Part shown: positions 1-8,074 of the stretch, piece by piece
Layout of the letters: each line of letters starts with the position of its first letter
Numbering within the stretch: position 1 is the stretch's first letter
Assembly: GCF_013260645.1 (NCBI RefSeq)
Contig: NZ_CP053921.1
Coordinates: 62,001 to 126,000, forward strand
Direction: 5' to 3'
Length of the DNA: 64,000 bases
Source: Erythrobacter mangrovi
GTDB lineage: Bacteria; Pseudomonadota; Alphaproteobacteria; Sphingomonadales; Sphingomonadaceae
Translations under genes and position numbers: made by a program
The notes under the pieces: generated by a model
The model's database searches: none
What the model saw: only the letters and a program-made list of their open reading frames with translations
What the model was told of the DNA's origin: nothing

Positions 1-476
1 CGGGCTGGCCGCTATCGGTAAAGCACGACTTACCCGCGCTTCCGATCCCTGCCTGCGCCGCCGCGGGGCAGACGGGATGCCTGCTCGCCTGGTCGACCAT
101 CGCCGAAGGCGGCGATTCTATCATGATCATGGAACGCTATGATGCCACTCCCGGGTTTGACGGGCAGCCGCGCGGCAGCGGACCGATCCTGTGCGTAAAT
201 CCGCTCACCGGCGGTACGGGTGGAACCGCTCCAGCTGCTGCCAATCGTGGCACGCTGGTGCCCAACGAAACGCTGGCGCGCGCCGAGCTGGTCCCCGACG
301 CAGTTCCGGCGCGTTGTGGCGACAATGGCCTCCTCTACATCGGGGAGCCGCCGGTCATGGGCGAAGGCGTTCTTCCGGGCGACAACTATCACGTTTATGA
401 CATTCCCCTGTTCTGGAAGAACCTGCAGGACGACGTGGTCGAGCGAGTGAAGGCATGGACGGCAAGCCGCTCGTAA
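1..476 (+). CDS. DUF3089 family protein, C-terminal part (5' end outside window)
   Basis: The reading frame is already open at base 3 and runs to TAA at 474-476, so the gene starts upstream of the window; 157 residues are visible. Early residues read TGCLLAWSTIAEGGD, followed by ILCVNPLTGG and, near the end, a GDNYHVYDIPLFWKNLQDD stretch. This NPL...HVYDIPLFW pattern is characteristic of DUF3089, an alpha/beta-hydrolase (lipase-like) family of unknown substrate. The nucleophile region lies outside the window, so catalytic integrity cannot be judged. The internal ATG at 123 falls inside the conserved domain and is not the true start. The 3' end overlaps the next gene by 22 bp, suggesting co-transcription. 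Confidence 0.8.
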   Translation, partial: GWPLSVKHDLPALPIPACAAAGQTGCLLAWSTIAEGGDSIMIMERYDATPGFDGQPRGSGPILCVNPLTGGTGGTAPAAANRGTLVPNETLARAELVPDAVPARCGDNGLLYIGEPPVMGEGVLPGDNYHVYDIPLFWKNLQDDVVERVKAWTASRS

Positions 477-949
477 CCGACAGCGCTCTCGATTTCGGTG
501 ACGCCTTGCCCGACGGCGGGGCATTGCTGGGGCTCGACGTCGGGACCAAGACCCTGGGCGTGGCGACCTGCGATGCTGGCTGGCGTTTTGCAACCGCAGG
601 CAAGACGCTGCCGCGCGGCAAGTTTTCCAAGGATAGCGAAGCCTTGCGCACGCTTGTTCAGGATCGTTCAATCCGCGGGGTCGTCATTGGACTGCCACGA
701 AACATGGACGGTAGCGAAGGGCCTCGTGCCCAGGCGAGCCGCGCCTACGCACGCAATGTGGCCGCGGCGCTGGAACTGCCCGTGTTGCTGTGGGACGAAC
801 GATGGTCGACGGCCAGCGCTGAGGGCGCGATGATCGCGCAGGACCTGAGCCGCGCGAAACGCGCCGAGAAAATCGACAGTCATGCCGCGGCGATCATCCT
901 CCAGGGTGCCATCGACGCCCTGGCAGGCGGCGGCTTCTCGATTGGCTGA
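455..949 (+). CDS. ruvX: Putative pre-16S rRNA nuclease / Holliday junction resolvase-like YqgF (RuvX)
   Basis: 164 aa with an RNase H-like fold. The conserved N-terminal strand LLGLDVGTKTLGVA carries the first acidic residue; VVIGLPRNMDG follows in the middle, then LLWDERWSTASA, and KIDSHAAAIILQ near the C-terminus supplies the last acidic residue. These are the YqgF/RuvX family motifs, and the length is only slightly above the usual 140-150 aa because of an N-terminal extension. The family is known for 16S rRNA 5' maturation. The ATG at 455 lies inside the end of the DUF3089 gene; a shorter start further in is possible because the conserved part begins near residue 24. Confidence 0.93.
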   Translation: MDGKPLVTDSALDFGDALPDGGALLGLDVGTKTLGVATCDAGWRFATAGKTLPRGKFSKDSEALRTLVQDRSIRGVVIGLPRNMDGSEGPRAQASRAYARNVAAALELPVLLWDERWSTASAEGAMIAQDLSRAKRAEKIDSHAAAIILQGAIDALAGGGFSIG

Positions 950-996
950 AATTAATTGATTGAATGGCGCAAGGACCGGGCGCTATCGCGCCTTGC

Positions 997-1455
997 ATGA
1001 CGGATACCAGACCCAGTTTCGATCCGCGGCGCGCGGTACAACTGATGTCGAGCCGTGGCCATTCAGGCTGGCTCGGCATGCGCTATTCCGCCCACGGCGA
1101 CGACTGGGTCGAGCTCGAGCTACCCTGGCGGCAGGACCTGCTGGCAGAGGCAGGCGGCAAGGTACTCGCCTCGGGCCCGATCCTGAGCCTGATGGATATG
1201 GCGAGCGGCATGGCGATCTGGCGCGCTATGGCTGACTTCAGTGCCATCGCAACCCTCGATCTGCGCGTCGATTACGTCCGCCCGGCGCGCGAAGGCGCCA
1301 ACGTGTTCGGCCGGTCGCAATGCTATCGCGTCACGCGGAGCGCAGCTTTCGTCCGCGGATTCGCACATGACGGCGACGCCGACGACCCGGTGGCCCATAT
1401 CCAGGGCGCCTTCATGAAGATCGCCAGCAGCGTGCCGGTAGGTTGGAATGGCTGA
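997..1455 (+). CDS. PaaI-family hotdog thioesterase (first of a tandem pair)
   Basis: About 152 aa. The sequence SGPILSLMDMASGMAIW has the hotdog-fold central helix with an acidic residue in the PaaI/4HBT catalytic position, and a strand with LDLRVDYVRPA follows, typical of acyl-CoA thioesterases acting on phenylacetyl-CoA-like or medium-chain acyl-CoA substrates. The ATG at 997 (MTDTRPSF) fits the family N-terminus better, but ATG 964 is in frame and would add 11 residues; neither has a clear Shine-Dalgarno. A short GGCGC/GCGCC hairpin lies between the two starts. The gene overlaps the next thioesterase gene by 8 bp, so the two are probably co-translated and may form a heteromeric hotdog enzyme. 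Confidence 0.8.
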   Translation: MTDTRPSFDPRRAVQLMSSRGHSGWLGMRYSAHGDDWVELELPWRQDLLAEAGGKVLASGPILSLMDMASGMAIWRAMADFSAIATLDLRVDYVRPAREGANVFGRSQCYRVTRSAAFVRGFAHDGDADDPVAHIQGAFMKIASSVPVGWNG

Positions 1456-1855
1456 GGCCGGTCACATCGATGCGCTGACGCCCTATGCCCGCTCGCTCGG
1501 CATTCTGGTCGATCGGTGGGATGGCGACATCCCCGTGCTACGCGTCGAATTCGACGCGACCGTTGAGGGGCGCCCCGAGCATTACCACGGCGGTGCCACC
1601 GGCGGCCTGCTCGAAACCGCGGGCTATGGTGTGCTGCGCGCTGAACTGGACCGGCTTGGCCGCACGGCAGTGCTCAAGCCGATCAACATCACCGTGCAGT
1701 ATCTATCCGCGGGCAAGAGCAGAACGAGCTATGCCAAGGGGCGGATCACCAAGCTTGGGCGTCGCAGCGCGAACATCACGGTCGAAGCTTGGCAGGACGA
1801 TCCGGCCCGGCCGATCGCAACTGCGGTGATGAACGTGCTCATGGCGGACGCCTGA
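1448..1855 (+). CDS. PaaI-family hotdog thioesterase (second of a tandem pair)
   Basis: 135 aa. HYHGGATGGLLETAGYG matches the PaaI/4HBT helix (HGG...D/E), and PINITVQYLSAG matches the following strand. Family members hydrolyse acyl-CoA thioesters. It overlaps its upstream homologue by 8 bp and is followed, convergently, by the penicillin-binding protein gene. No substrate can be assigned from sequence. That two different hotdog genes lie back to back suggests a hetero-oligomer or two paralogues under one promoter. Confidence 0.85.
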   Translation: MAEAGHIDALTPYARSLGILVDRWDGDIPVLRVEFDATVEGRPEHYHGGATGGLLETAGYGVLRAELDRLGRTAVLKPINITVQYLSAGKSRTSYAKGRITKLGRRSANITVEAWQDDPARPIATAVMNVLMADA

Positions 1856-1869
1856 GCTGCTATCGCGCA

Positions 1870-4038
1870 TCAGTTCGGTACGGCCTCTTCCTCGCGACGG
1901 CGCACTTCCTGCTCGGCCCGGCGGCGAGCCGCTTCAATTGTCGCTTCGTCGACCACAACGCCGTCGTTGCCCAGCTCGATCTCGAACGGGACGCCGTCGA
2001 TCTCGGTCGTGAATATCGCCGAGCCGTCTCGGACGCGTAGGCGCGAATTGCCGTCGCCCAGCGGAATGTCGCCAATGTCGGGCACATCGAGCGGCTCGAT
2101 TGGACCACCCGGATCGTCGTTGTCGGAGGGTGCGGCCTGGGCAGGCGTGCCCTTCACTCCTTGCGCCTCGTTCATGAAATCGCGCCAGATGCGCGCGGGC
2201 AAGCCACCACCTGAAATCCCGCCGCCGAGCGGAGAATTGTCGTCGTTGCCAACCCACACGCCGACGACAAGGTCGCCGGCATAGCCGACAAACAGGGCGT
2301 CGCGATTATCTTGCGTCGTTCCAGTCTTGCCGAAGTTCGGGCCACTCAGGATCGCCGCACGCCCAGTCCCGCGATTGATCGCCGACCGAAGCATCTGTTC
2401 CATCCCCTTGTGGGTGGACGATGAGAAGCTCGACGGGCCGTCCCACAGTCTCTCGAAGAAGCCCGGTTCGGGCCGCGCAAAGGCGTGCGGTTCGACCGGA
2501 TAGGCGTTGGCGGCGACCGCGGCATAGGCCGCGGTCAGTTCCATCAGCGTCATCGTATGGGTCCCCAGCGCCATGCTGGGATCGCCCTTCACCAGCGGAG
2601 AGGTGACTCCGAGGTCGCGAGCGGTGGCAATGACCTTTTCGCTACCGACCTCTTGCAGCAGCCGGACCGCCGCGACGTTGCTCGATTGGGCGAAGGCATC
2701 TTCAAGCGTAAGGGTCTGCGAATACTGCTCGCGCGAGTTCTTCGGGCGGTAGCTGCCTTCGGCTATCGGCAGGTTGGATACCAGATCATCGGGACTCCAC
2801 CCTGCCCGCAGCGCCGCGAGATAGACGAACAGTTTGAAGGTGGACCCCGGCTGGCGTCGTGCCTGCGTTGCGCGGTTGAACGGCGACTTCTCATAGTCCT
2901 TGCCGCCGATCATCGCGACCACTTCGCCATTCGGACGCATGGCGACGAGAGCCACTTGCGCCTTCCCCAAGGGAGCACGCTGGGTCACCCGCCGCGCGAC
3001 GTTCTGGAGCCGGCTGTCGAGCGTGGTGGTGAGCGTCTGGCGTGAATAACCGCCCGCGGCGACTTCGCGCGCTTCAGGCAGCGCCCAGTCCGCGAAATAG
3101 GTACCAGTGGGAAGATCGTTGCGCGTCCGTACATCGAGTGCAGGGGGCGTCATTGCGCGAGCTTCAGCCTCAGTAATGAAGCCGGCGGCAACCATGGAAT
3201 CGACCACCAGTTTCATGCGCTTTTCGGCCCGCGCATAGTGCTTGGTCGGGGCGTAGGCCGAGGGCGCCTGGAGCAAGCCCGCAAGCATGGCGGCCTGGTT
3301 CGGCCTGAGCTTTTCCGGCTGGCGATAGAAGTAGTGCAGGCTGGCCGCGCGCAGGCCGTAGACATTGTCGCCGAAATAGGCGTTCGAGAGATAACGCTCG
3401 AGGATCTCATCCTTGGTCAGCCAGGCCTCGAGCCAGAAGGCGATCATCGCTTCGCGCGCCTTGCGGGTCAGCGTACGTTCCGGCGTCAGGAAGGTGAACT
3501 TGGCGAGCTGCTGAGTGATCGTGCTTCCGCCACCGGTCCCGGTAAAGGCTGCTCGGGCGATACCGCGCGGGTCGATGCCCCAGTGGTCGTAGAACCGCCG
3601 GTCCTCGATCGCGAGGAAGGCCTCGACCACGTGCGGCGGCAGGTCGGCGACCTTGACCGGTTCGTCGGTCACCGCCCCATTGCGGGCAATTGGCGTTCCA
3701 TCGGCAGCAAGCAGCGTGACCTGCGGCGCAGCGATCGGCTCAAGCGATTTGGAAAGTGGTGCTGTGATGGCCAGCCAGGCGACCAACACGATGAACAGGC
3801 CCATGATCGCCGCGACGATCCGCACCGCCCACCAGCGCTTGCGATGGCCTTGCCAATAGGCCCGCTGCCACCAGCGCAGGTGCTTGCGCTCGTGCACGCC
3901 GACCGCCGCCTCGAGGCGATCGAGTCGAGCGTCCCAGTCGTCATCATCGAGCCCGTCGTGGAGCGCGTAATAGCCACGATGGCGGGCACCTCCGAATTCG
4001 GGTGCCGGCCTGCGCCTGAAGGAATCGAACACGCCCAT
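1870..4038 (-). CDS. Class A penicillin-binding protein (PBP1A family), glycosyltransferase/transpeptidase
   Basis: 722 aa, bifunctional peptidoglycan synthase. A cytoplasmic N-terminus (1-70) is followed by one membrane segment at about 72-92. The GT51 glycosyltransferase domain has EDRRFYDHWGIDPRG (catalytic Glu near 145) and GGSTITQQLAK (170-180). The transpeptidase domain has the acyl-enzyme motif STFK (399-402), SSN (452-454) and KTGTT (571-575). All catalytic motifs are present. The C-terminal 70 residues are acidic then Glu/Arg-rich (RRRAEQEVRRREEE), probably an extended tail. The gene lies 66 bp downstream of cobS on the same strand, with a small inverted repeat just before its start. 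Confidence 0.95.
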   Translation of the reverse strand: MGVFDSFRRRPAPEFGGARHRGYYALHDGLDDDDWDARLDRLEAAVGVHERKHLRWWQRAYWQGHRKRWWAVRIVAAIMGLFIVLVAWLAITAPLSKSLEPIAAPQVTLLAADGTPIARNGAVTDEPVKVADLPPHVVEAFLAIEDRRFYDHWGIDPRGIARAAFTGTGGGSTITQQLAKFTFLTPERTLTRKAREAMIAFWLEAWLTKDEILERYLSNAYFGDNVYGLRAASLHYFYRQPEKLRPNQAAMLAGLLQAPSAYAPTKHYARAEKRMKLVVDSMVAAGFITEAEARAMTPPALDVRTRNDLPTGTYFADWALPEAREVAAGGYSRQTLTTTLDSRLQNVARRVTQRAPLGKAQVALVAMRPNGEVVAMIGGKDYEKSPFNRATQARRQPGSTFKLFVYLAALRAGWSPDDLVSNLPIAEGSYRPKNSREQYSQTLTLEDAFAQSSNVAAVRLLQEVGSEKVIATARDLGVTSPLVKGDPSMALGTHTMTLMELTAAYAAVAANAYPVEPHAFARPEPGFFERLWDGPSSFSSSTHKGMEQMLRSAINRGTGRAAILSGPNFGKTGTTQDNRDALFVGYAGDLVVGVWVGNDDNSPLGGGISGGGLPARIWRDFMNEAQGVKGTPAQAAPSDNDDPGGPIEPLDVPDIGDIPLGDGNSRLRVRDGSAIFTTEIDGVPFEIELGNDGVVVDEATIEAARRRAEQEVRRREEEAVPN

Positions 4039-4044
4039 TGCCTA

Positions 4045-4066
4045 CTGTGTTAAACGAACAACACAG
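4045..4066 (-). promoter_or_regulatory. Inverted repeat in the 5' leader of the PBP gene
   Basis: CTGTGTT (4045-4051) and AACACAG (4060-4066) are exact reverse complements separated by 8 nt, ending 6 nt upstream of the PBP start codon on the minus strand. There is no U-tract, so it is not a canonical terminator for cobS. It could be an operator or an RNA hairpin that limits ribosome access. Function is inference only. Confidence 0.4.
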
Positions 4067-4104
4067 CCATGCATAGAGGGCTGCAGATGAACCCCCGGCT
4101 ACGC

Positions 4105-5085
4105 CTAGCGGCCAACTACGCTTTCGGGCAGGTCTTCACCGAACACGCGCTGGTAGTATTCGGCCACCAGCATCCGCTCTTCCTCGTCGCACTTGTTGAG
4201 GAAGCTCAGGCGGAAGGCGAAGCCGACATTCTTGAAGATCGCATAGTTCTGCGCCCAGGTGATCACGGTACGCGGGCTCATGACGGTCGAGATATCGCCG
4301 TTGATAAAGCCCTGCCGCGTCAGGTCGGCAACCTTGATCATGTCCGCCAGGATCTTCGGATCGATGTCGGGATTCTTCGCCTCGACGATCTTCTGCTCGG
4401 TCTCGGCGGGCAGGTAGTTCAGTCCAACGACGATGTTCCAGCGGTCCATCTGGCCCTGGTTGATCTGCTGCGTGCCGTGATAGAGGCCGCTCGTATCGCC
4501 CAGGCCAACCGTGTTGGCGGTGGCAAACAGGCGGAAATTGGGATCGGGGCGGATCACGCGGTTCTGGTCGAGCAGGGTCAGCTTGCCCTGCTGTTCGAGC
4601 ACGCGCTGGATCACGAACATCACGTCGGGTCGGCCAGCGTCATATTCGTCGAACACCAGCGCCACTGGATGCTGCAGTGCCCAGGGCAGCAGCCCTTCGC
4701 GGAACTCGGTCACCTGCAACCCGTCGCGCAGCACGATGGCGTCACGCCCTACGAGGTCGATACGGCTGATATGCGCATCGAGGTTGATGCGGATACACGG
4801 CCAGTTGAGTCGCGCGGCGACCTGTTCGATGTGGGTCGACTTACCGGTGCCGTGATAGCCCTGCACCATCACGCGGCGGTCATGCGCAAAACCCGCGAGG
4901 ATCGCCAGCGTCGTGTCCGGGTCGAACACATAGGCGGGATCGAGATCGGGAGTGCGCTCGTCCGGCTTGCTGAACGCGGGCACCTGCCAGTTGATATCGA
5001 TCCCAAAGGTCTCGCGCACATCGACAGTTGTGTCGGGTGCAGCAAGGACGGTTTTGGCAGAGGCGTCGAAGGTTTTGTCGGTCAT
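4105..5085 (-). CDS. cobS: Cobaltochelatase subunit CobS (AAA+ ATPase)
   Basis: About 326 aa from MTDKTFD, near the 330 aa usual for CobS. Walker A is GYHGTGKS (about 76-83), Walker B is ALVFDEYD (about 142-149), and a [12 protein letters not shown] region follows, as in the MoxR-like AAA+ CobS. CobS and CobT form the ATPase of aerobic cobaltochelatase, which inserts cobalt into hydrogenobyrinate diamide with CobN. ATG codons also occur at 5094 and 5133; the family N-terminus and a GAG-containing leader favour 5085 or 5094. cobT, normally adjacent, is not next to it or anywhere in this window. Confidence 0.9.
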   Translation of the reverse strand: MTDKTFDASAKTVLAAPDTTVDVRETFGIDINWQVPAFSKPDERTPDLDPAYVFDPDTTLAILAGFAHDRRVMVQGYHGTGKSTHIEQVAARLNWPCIRINLDAHISRIDLVGRDAIVLRDGLQVTEFREGLLPWALQHPVALVFDEYDAGRPDVMFVIQRVLEQQGKLTLLDQNRVIRPDPNFRLFATANTVGLGDTSGLYHGTQQINQGQMDRWNIVVGLNYLPAETEQKIVEAKNPDIDPKILADMIKVADLTRQGFINGDISTVMSPRTVITWAQNYAIFKNVGFAFRLSFLNKCDEEERMLVAEYYQRVFGEDLPESVVGR

Positions 5086-5159
5086 ATCGTTCATCTCGGT
5101 GGCGGGCCTAGACAAGCCGGGCCCGCCCCGCAATGCCCGAAAACGAGGTCTTAGAAAAT

Positions 5160-5840
5160 TCAGTTGCTTTCTGGGACCCGGATATGTGCGAGATGGCCGG
5201 TTTTGATCCAGAATCGCACGCCGTCCGGCCCCGCGGAAGCTCGGATGGCGTCGCCAGCAGGCAGGCGGATCCAGTCATGGCGCTCCATGGCTCCTGCGGG
5301 TGTCCGCAGCGCACCGTCGAGAACTAGGATCTCTCCGCCATCGGGGAACGACAGGGCACGTTCGACACCCGGTTGCCAGCGTTCGACCCGGACTGTTTCG
5401 AACTGGTCGCGATGAAGCAGACCGGTTTCAACCCCGTCCCAGCCAAGCATTGGAACGAGCTCGAGTGCGTTCATGTCGACGCTGAACTGGTTTCGATCAG
5501 CTGCATCAAACTGCCACAGCTTCACGAAGATGGTACAGCCCGGCGCAGAGCCCGGCACATGCGACGTGGTCGGCGGATTGCGAACATAGGTACCCGCCGG
5601 ATAATCACCGTGCTCGTCCTGGAATACGCCCTCGAGGACGATGAATTCCTCACCGCCGCCATGGGTATGGCCGGGAAAAGACGACCCCGCGGCATAGCGA
5701 ACGATGGAGGTGGCACGTGCCACCTCCCCGCCGATACGATCAAGCATGCGTCGATCCACGCCCGCCATTGGCGACGGAACCCAGTTCAGCGCACTGGTGT
5801 CCACGCTGACTCGCCGGGAAAAGTCGGCGTTCACTTCCAT
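5160..5840 (-). CDS. ChrR-like cupin domain protein
   Basis: 226 aa with two cupin halves. The first half has the metal-binding pattern [20 protein letters not shown] followed by [11 protein letters not shown] and a later His, as in the cupin domain of anti-sigma factor ChrR. The second half (about 120-226) repeats the fold with fewer ligands ([20 protein letters not shown]). The zinc-binding anti-sigma domain of ChrR is absent, so this is a stand-alone cupin rather than an anti-sigma factor. It ends 1 nt after the GST gene on the same strand, indicating one transcript controlled by the divergent TetR regulator. Confidence 0.82.
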   Translation of the reverse strand: MEVNADFSRRVSVDTSALNWVPSPMAGVDRRMLDRIGGEVARATSIVRYAAGSSFPGHTHGGGEEFIVLEGVFQDEHGDYPAGTYVRNPPTTSHVPGSAPGCTIFVKLWQFDAADRNQFSVDMNALELVPMLGWDGVETGLLHRDQFETVRVERWQPGVERALSFPDGGEILVLDGALRTPAGAMERHDWIRLPAGDAIRASAGPDGVRFWIKTGHLAHIRVPESN

Positions 5841-5841
5841 G

Positions 5842-6462
5842 TCAGTTCTCCTGGTACCGCGCGCGCACCTTCTCGCGCCACGCGTGCAGGTGCGTCAGAT
5901 CGGTATCGATCTCGATGCCCGCAAGATCCGCGAAGTCGAGACCGGCAAGCAGGGTAATGTCGGCCATCGAGTAGACGGCGCCTGCCACGAAGGGCTGCTT
6001 TGCCAGCACGCCATCGAAATAGCGCATGGTGGACTGAGCACGCGCCTTCTGCCGCAGCCCCCAGGCCGGCACTTGGTCGGTCTCGAGATCGGGGCCAAGG
6101 CCGGGGGTCGCGTGGTGGAAATAGGCGCCAACCGCGTCCAGCAGACCCTCTTCCGCGCGCAGGTTCATCATGTGGGTCGTCGCCCTCTGCAGCGGCGTAT
6201 CGCCGATCAGCGAAGTCCCTTCAAACGCCCCGTCGATATATTCCGTAATCGGGGTGCAGCGCCCGATCACCGAGCCATCGGGCAGCTCGGCGCAAGGGAC
6301 GGTGGCGTCAGGATTGATGGCTCGAAACGAGTCGGAGCGGTGCTCGCCCGCCATTACATCGACCGGCACGAACTTCACGCGATCGAGTGCATTCTTTTCG
6401 GCCAGTGCCAGGCGCACTCGCACGGGATTGGGGAAGTTTTCGACTTCGTAGATCGTCAACAT
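5842..6462 (-). CDS. Glutathione S-transferase family protein
   Basis: About 206 aa from [20 protein letters not shown]. The thioredoxin-like N-domain includes the cis-Pro region [12 protein letters not shown] and the glutathione-contact segment near [12 protein letters not shown]; the all-helical C-domain has the capping motif [15 protein letters not shown]. The ATG at 6462 is preceded by GGAG at good spacing, so it is preferred to an upstream in-frame codon at 6486. Divergent from the TetR gene at 6549 with two mirrored operator-like sites between, so probably TetR-repressed and induced by an electrophile. Confidence 0.9.
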   Translation of the reverse strand: MLTIYEVENFPNPVRVRLALAEKNALDRVKFVPVDVMAGEHRSDSFRAINPDATVPCAELPDGSVIGRCTPITEYIDGAFEGTSLIGDTPLQRATTHMMNLRAEEGLLDAVGAYFHHATPGLGPDLETDQVPAWGLRQKARAQSTMRYFDGVLAKQPFVAGAVYSMADITLLAGLDFADLAGIEIDTDLTHLHAWREKVRARYQEN

Positions 6463-6483
6463 ACCGTTTTCTCCATTCCCTAC

Positions 6484-6542
6484 CAACTAGTAGGTTGGCG
6501 ATCGGCTACTTTCTTGATTCACACCTGTCAACCTACTAGTTG
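6484..6542. promoter_or_regulatory. Pair of inverted TetR-type operator sites between gst and tetR
   Basis: CAACTAGTAGGTTG at 6484-6497 and its exact reverse complement CAACCTACTAGTTG at 6529-6542 lie 31 bp apart in the divergent intergenic region. Each copy is itself a CAAC-N6-GTTG dyad. The right copy ends 6 bp before the tetR ATG (6549) and the left copy lies 21 bp upstream of the GST start. Two dyads in a divergent tetR/target region are the classic arrangement for autoregulation plus target repression. Confidence 0.75.
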
Positions 6543-6548
6543 ATAGGG

Positions 6549-7115
6549 ATGACAGAGACACGAACCCTGCTGCTCGACCTCGGCGAAAAGGCTGTCCGCA
6601 CGCGGGGTTACGCGGGCTTCAGCTACGCCGACCTCGCCCGCGACGCGGGTATCCGCAAGGCCAGCATCCATCATCACTTCCCGACCAAGGCCGACCTCGC
6701 CCTCGCCCTGATCGAGCGGTTTGCTGCCATGCTGGCCGACGCACTGGCAGCCGTCGAAGCCTCCGCGCCAACCGGTGGAAGGGCGCTTGAAGGCGCTATC
6801 GACCTTTACCGTGACGCGTTGGGCGATGGTGAAACGATGTGCATGTGCGCAGCCATGTCCGCCGATGCCGCACTTCTCGAAATTCGCACCACCGACGCGC
6901 TCAATGCTGCCAACAAGGCGATTGCCCGGTGGTTCGAACGGATTCTGTCAAAGGGTAAGGAAGACGGTTCGATCGCCGGTGTCGACGAGCCGGAAACGTC
7001 CGCACTGGCGGTGCTGGCACAACTCCAGGGCGCGCAACTGCTGGCTCGTGCGTCGGGTTCGATCGAGGTCTTCGATCGCGCGGTGGCAACGCTGCGCGAT
7101 CGCATCACAAGCTGA
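6549..7115 (+). CDS. TetR/AcrR family transcriptional regulator (divergent from gst)
   Basis: 188 aa. The N-terminal helix-turn-helix region reads YAGFSYADLARDAGIRKASI followed by HHHFPTKADLALALIERF, the standard TetR DNA-binding signature. The C-terminal ligand domain has an unusual CMCAAM pair of cysteines near residue 100, a place where NemR/AcuR-like regulators sense electrophiles by thiol chemistry. ATG 6549 is chosen over TTG 6540, which lies inside the operator. There is no Shine-Dalgarno apart from AGGG abutting the ATG, so a leaderless or very short leader transcript is possible. Confidence 0.9.
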   Translation: MTETRTLLLDLGEKAVRTRGYAGFSYADLARDAGIRKASIHHHFPTKADLALALIERFAAMLADALAAVEASAPTGGRALEGAIDLYRDALGDGETMCMCAAMSADAALLEIRTTDALNAANKAIARWFERILSKGKEDGSIAGVDEPETSALAVLAQLQGAQLLARASGSIEVFDRAVATLRDRITS

Positions 7116-7147
7116 CAGCACGCTGAGGTTGCGGCATAGTCCTTAGC

Positions 7148-7993
7148 ATGCCGCCGCTTTCGCCCAAGGAGTATCTCCGCAGCCAACTCGTTTCAAAGGT
7201 TCGCGGGGTCTTCAATGATGTCGAAGGCGGCGAAAAGCCGGTACCGGTTTCCGATGAGGCCCTGTTCGAGAAGGACTCGCCGATCAGGCTCGTCCATGCC
7301 GACATAGTGGCCATGATGGTCGGTGGAATCCGCAGCCTGTTGCTGCAGATGCTCCACCCCCATGCCTTGCAGGGTGTGCTCGACCATTCGAATTTCCGCG
7401 AGGACATGCATGGGCGCCTTCGCCGCACGGCGCGCTTTATCGCGGTGACGACGTTCGGCCATCGTGACGACGCCATGGCAGCGATCGCCCGGGTCAATCG
7501 CATCCACGCAGAGGTGGGCGGTACGCTGCCGGACGGCGCACCCTACTCTGCGGCCGATCCGAGAACGCTCGCCTGGGTCCATGTCGCCGAAGCGACGAGT
7601 TTCCTCGCCGCGTACTTGCGCCATGTCCGGCCTGATATGCCGGGCGCGATGCAGGATGAGTATTACCGCCAGTTCGCCGTTGTCGCGCGCGAGTTGGGCG
7701 CCGATCCCGTCCCGCTGGATCGGCGCGAAGCGGAGCTGCTGTCTCGCGAATTCAGAGCCGACCTGCGTTCATCGCCCGAAGCGCGCGATGTGGCCCGGCT
7801 CGTCTTGACCCAGAAACCCCGGGGGACACCGCCAGCCTTGCAGACATTGCTCGGCGCCGAAGCGGTTGCCCTCCTACCATCTTTTGCTCGCTCGATGCTT
7901 GGTCTCGAACGGCCGGGCCTGCGAAGCTTGCCGGCGCGCGCCGCCACCTGGGGCATGGGCAAGACCCTGCGCTGGGCGTTCAAACAGAATTGA
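7148..7993 (+). CDS. Oxygenase MpaB family protein (DUF2236)
   Basis: 281 aa. LLQMLHPHALQGVLDHSNFRED followed by LRRTARFIAVTTFG matches the DUF2236 / MpaB / latex-clearing protein family, which binds b-type heme and cleaves or oxidises hydrophobic substrates. The conserved His, Asp and Arg residues of the QxxHP...DHS...RLxRT region are present. No signal peptide is visible, so it is probably cytoplasmic or membrane-peripheral. Gap to the preceding tetR is 32 bp, so it may be in the same transcript. Substrate unknown. Confidence 0.85.
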   Translation: MPPLSPKEYLRSQLVSKVRGVFNDVEGGEKPVPVSDEALFEKDSPIRLVHADIVAMMVGGIRSLLLQMLHPHALQGVLDHSNFREDMHGRLRRTARFIAVTTFGHRDDAMAAIARVNRIHAEVGGTLPDGAPYSAADPRTLAWVHVAEATSFLAAYLRHVRPDMPGAMQDEYYRQFAVVARELGADPVPLDRREAELLSREFRADLRSSPEARDVARLVLTQKPRGTPPALQTLLGAEAVALLPSFARSMLGLERPGLRSLPARAATWGMGKTLRWAFKQN

Positions 7994-8032
7994 CCGTCTG
8001 ATCCCGTCGCTGCTGGCGCACCTCCCCAGCTG

Positions 8033-8074
8033 CACGCTTGCAACATACCGACCGGTTGGTATGTTGCAAGCGTG
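8033..8074. promoter_or_regulatory. 42-bp near-perfect palindrome, TetR operator overlapping the tetR start codon
   Basis: Each 21-nt half mirrors the other at 20 of 21 positions; the only mismatch (8050/8057) is a G-T pair. The core at 8046-8061 is ATACCGACCGGTTGGT, a typical TetR-type half-site arrangement, and the outer arms run CACGCTTGCAAC ... GTTGCAAGCGTG. The right arm contains the GTG start codon (8072-8074) of the downstream TetR gene. It follows the MpaB stop codon by 39 bp, but the absence of a loop and a T-tract argues against a simple terminator. Confidence 0.8.

Noticed and set aside
8033-8074. Intrinsic terminator of the MpaB gene
   Set aside because: No loop and no T-run; the symmetry and overlap with the tetR start fit an operator better, although some termination cannot be excluded.
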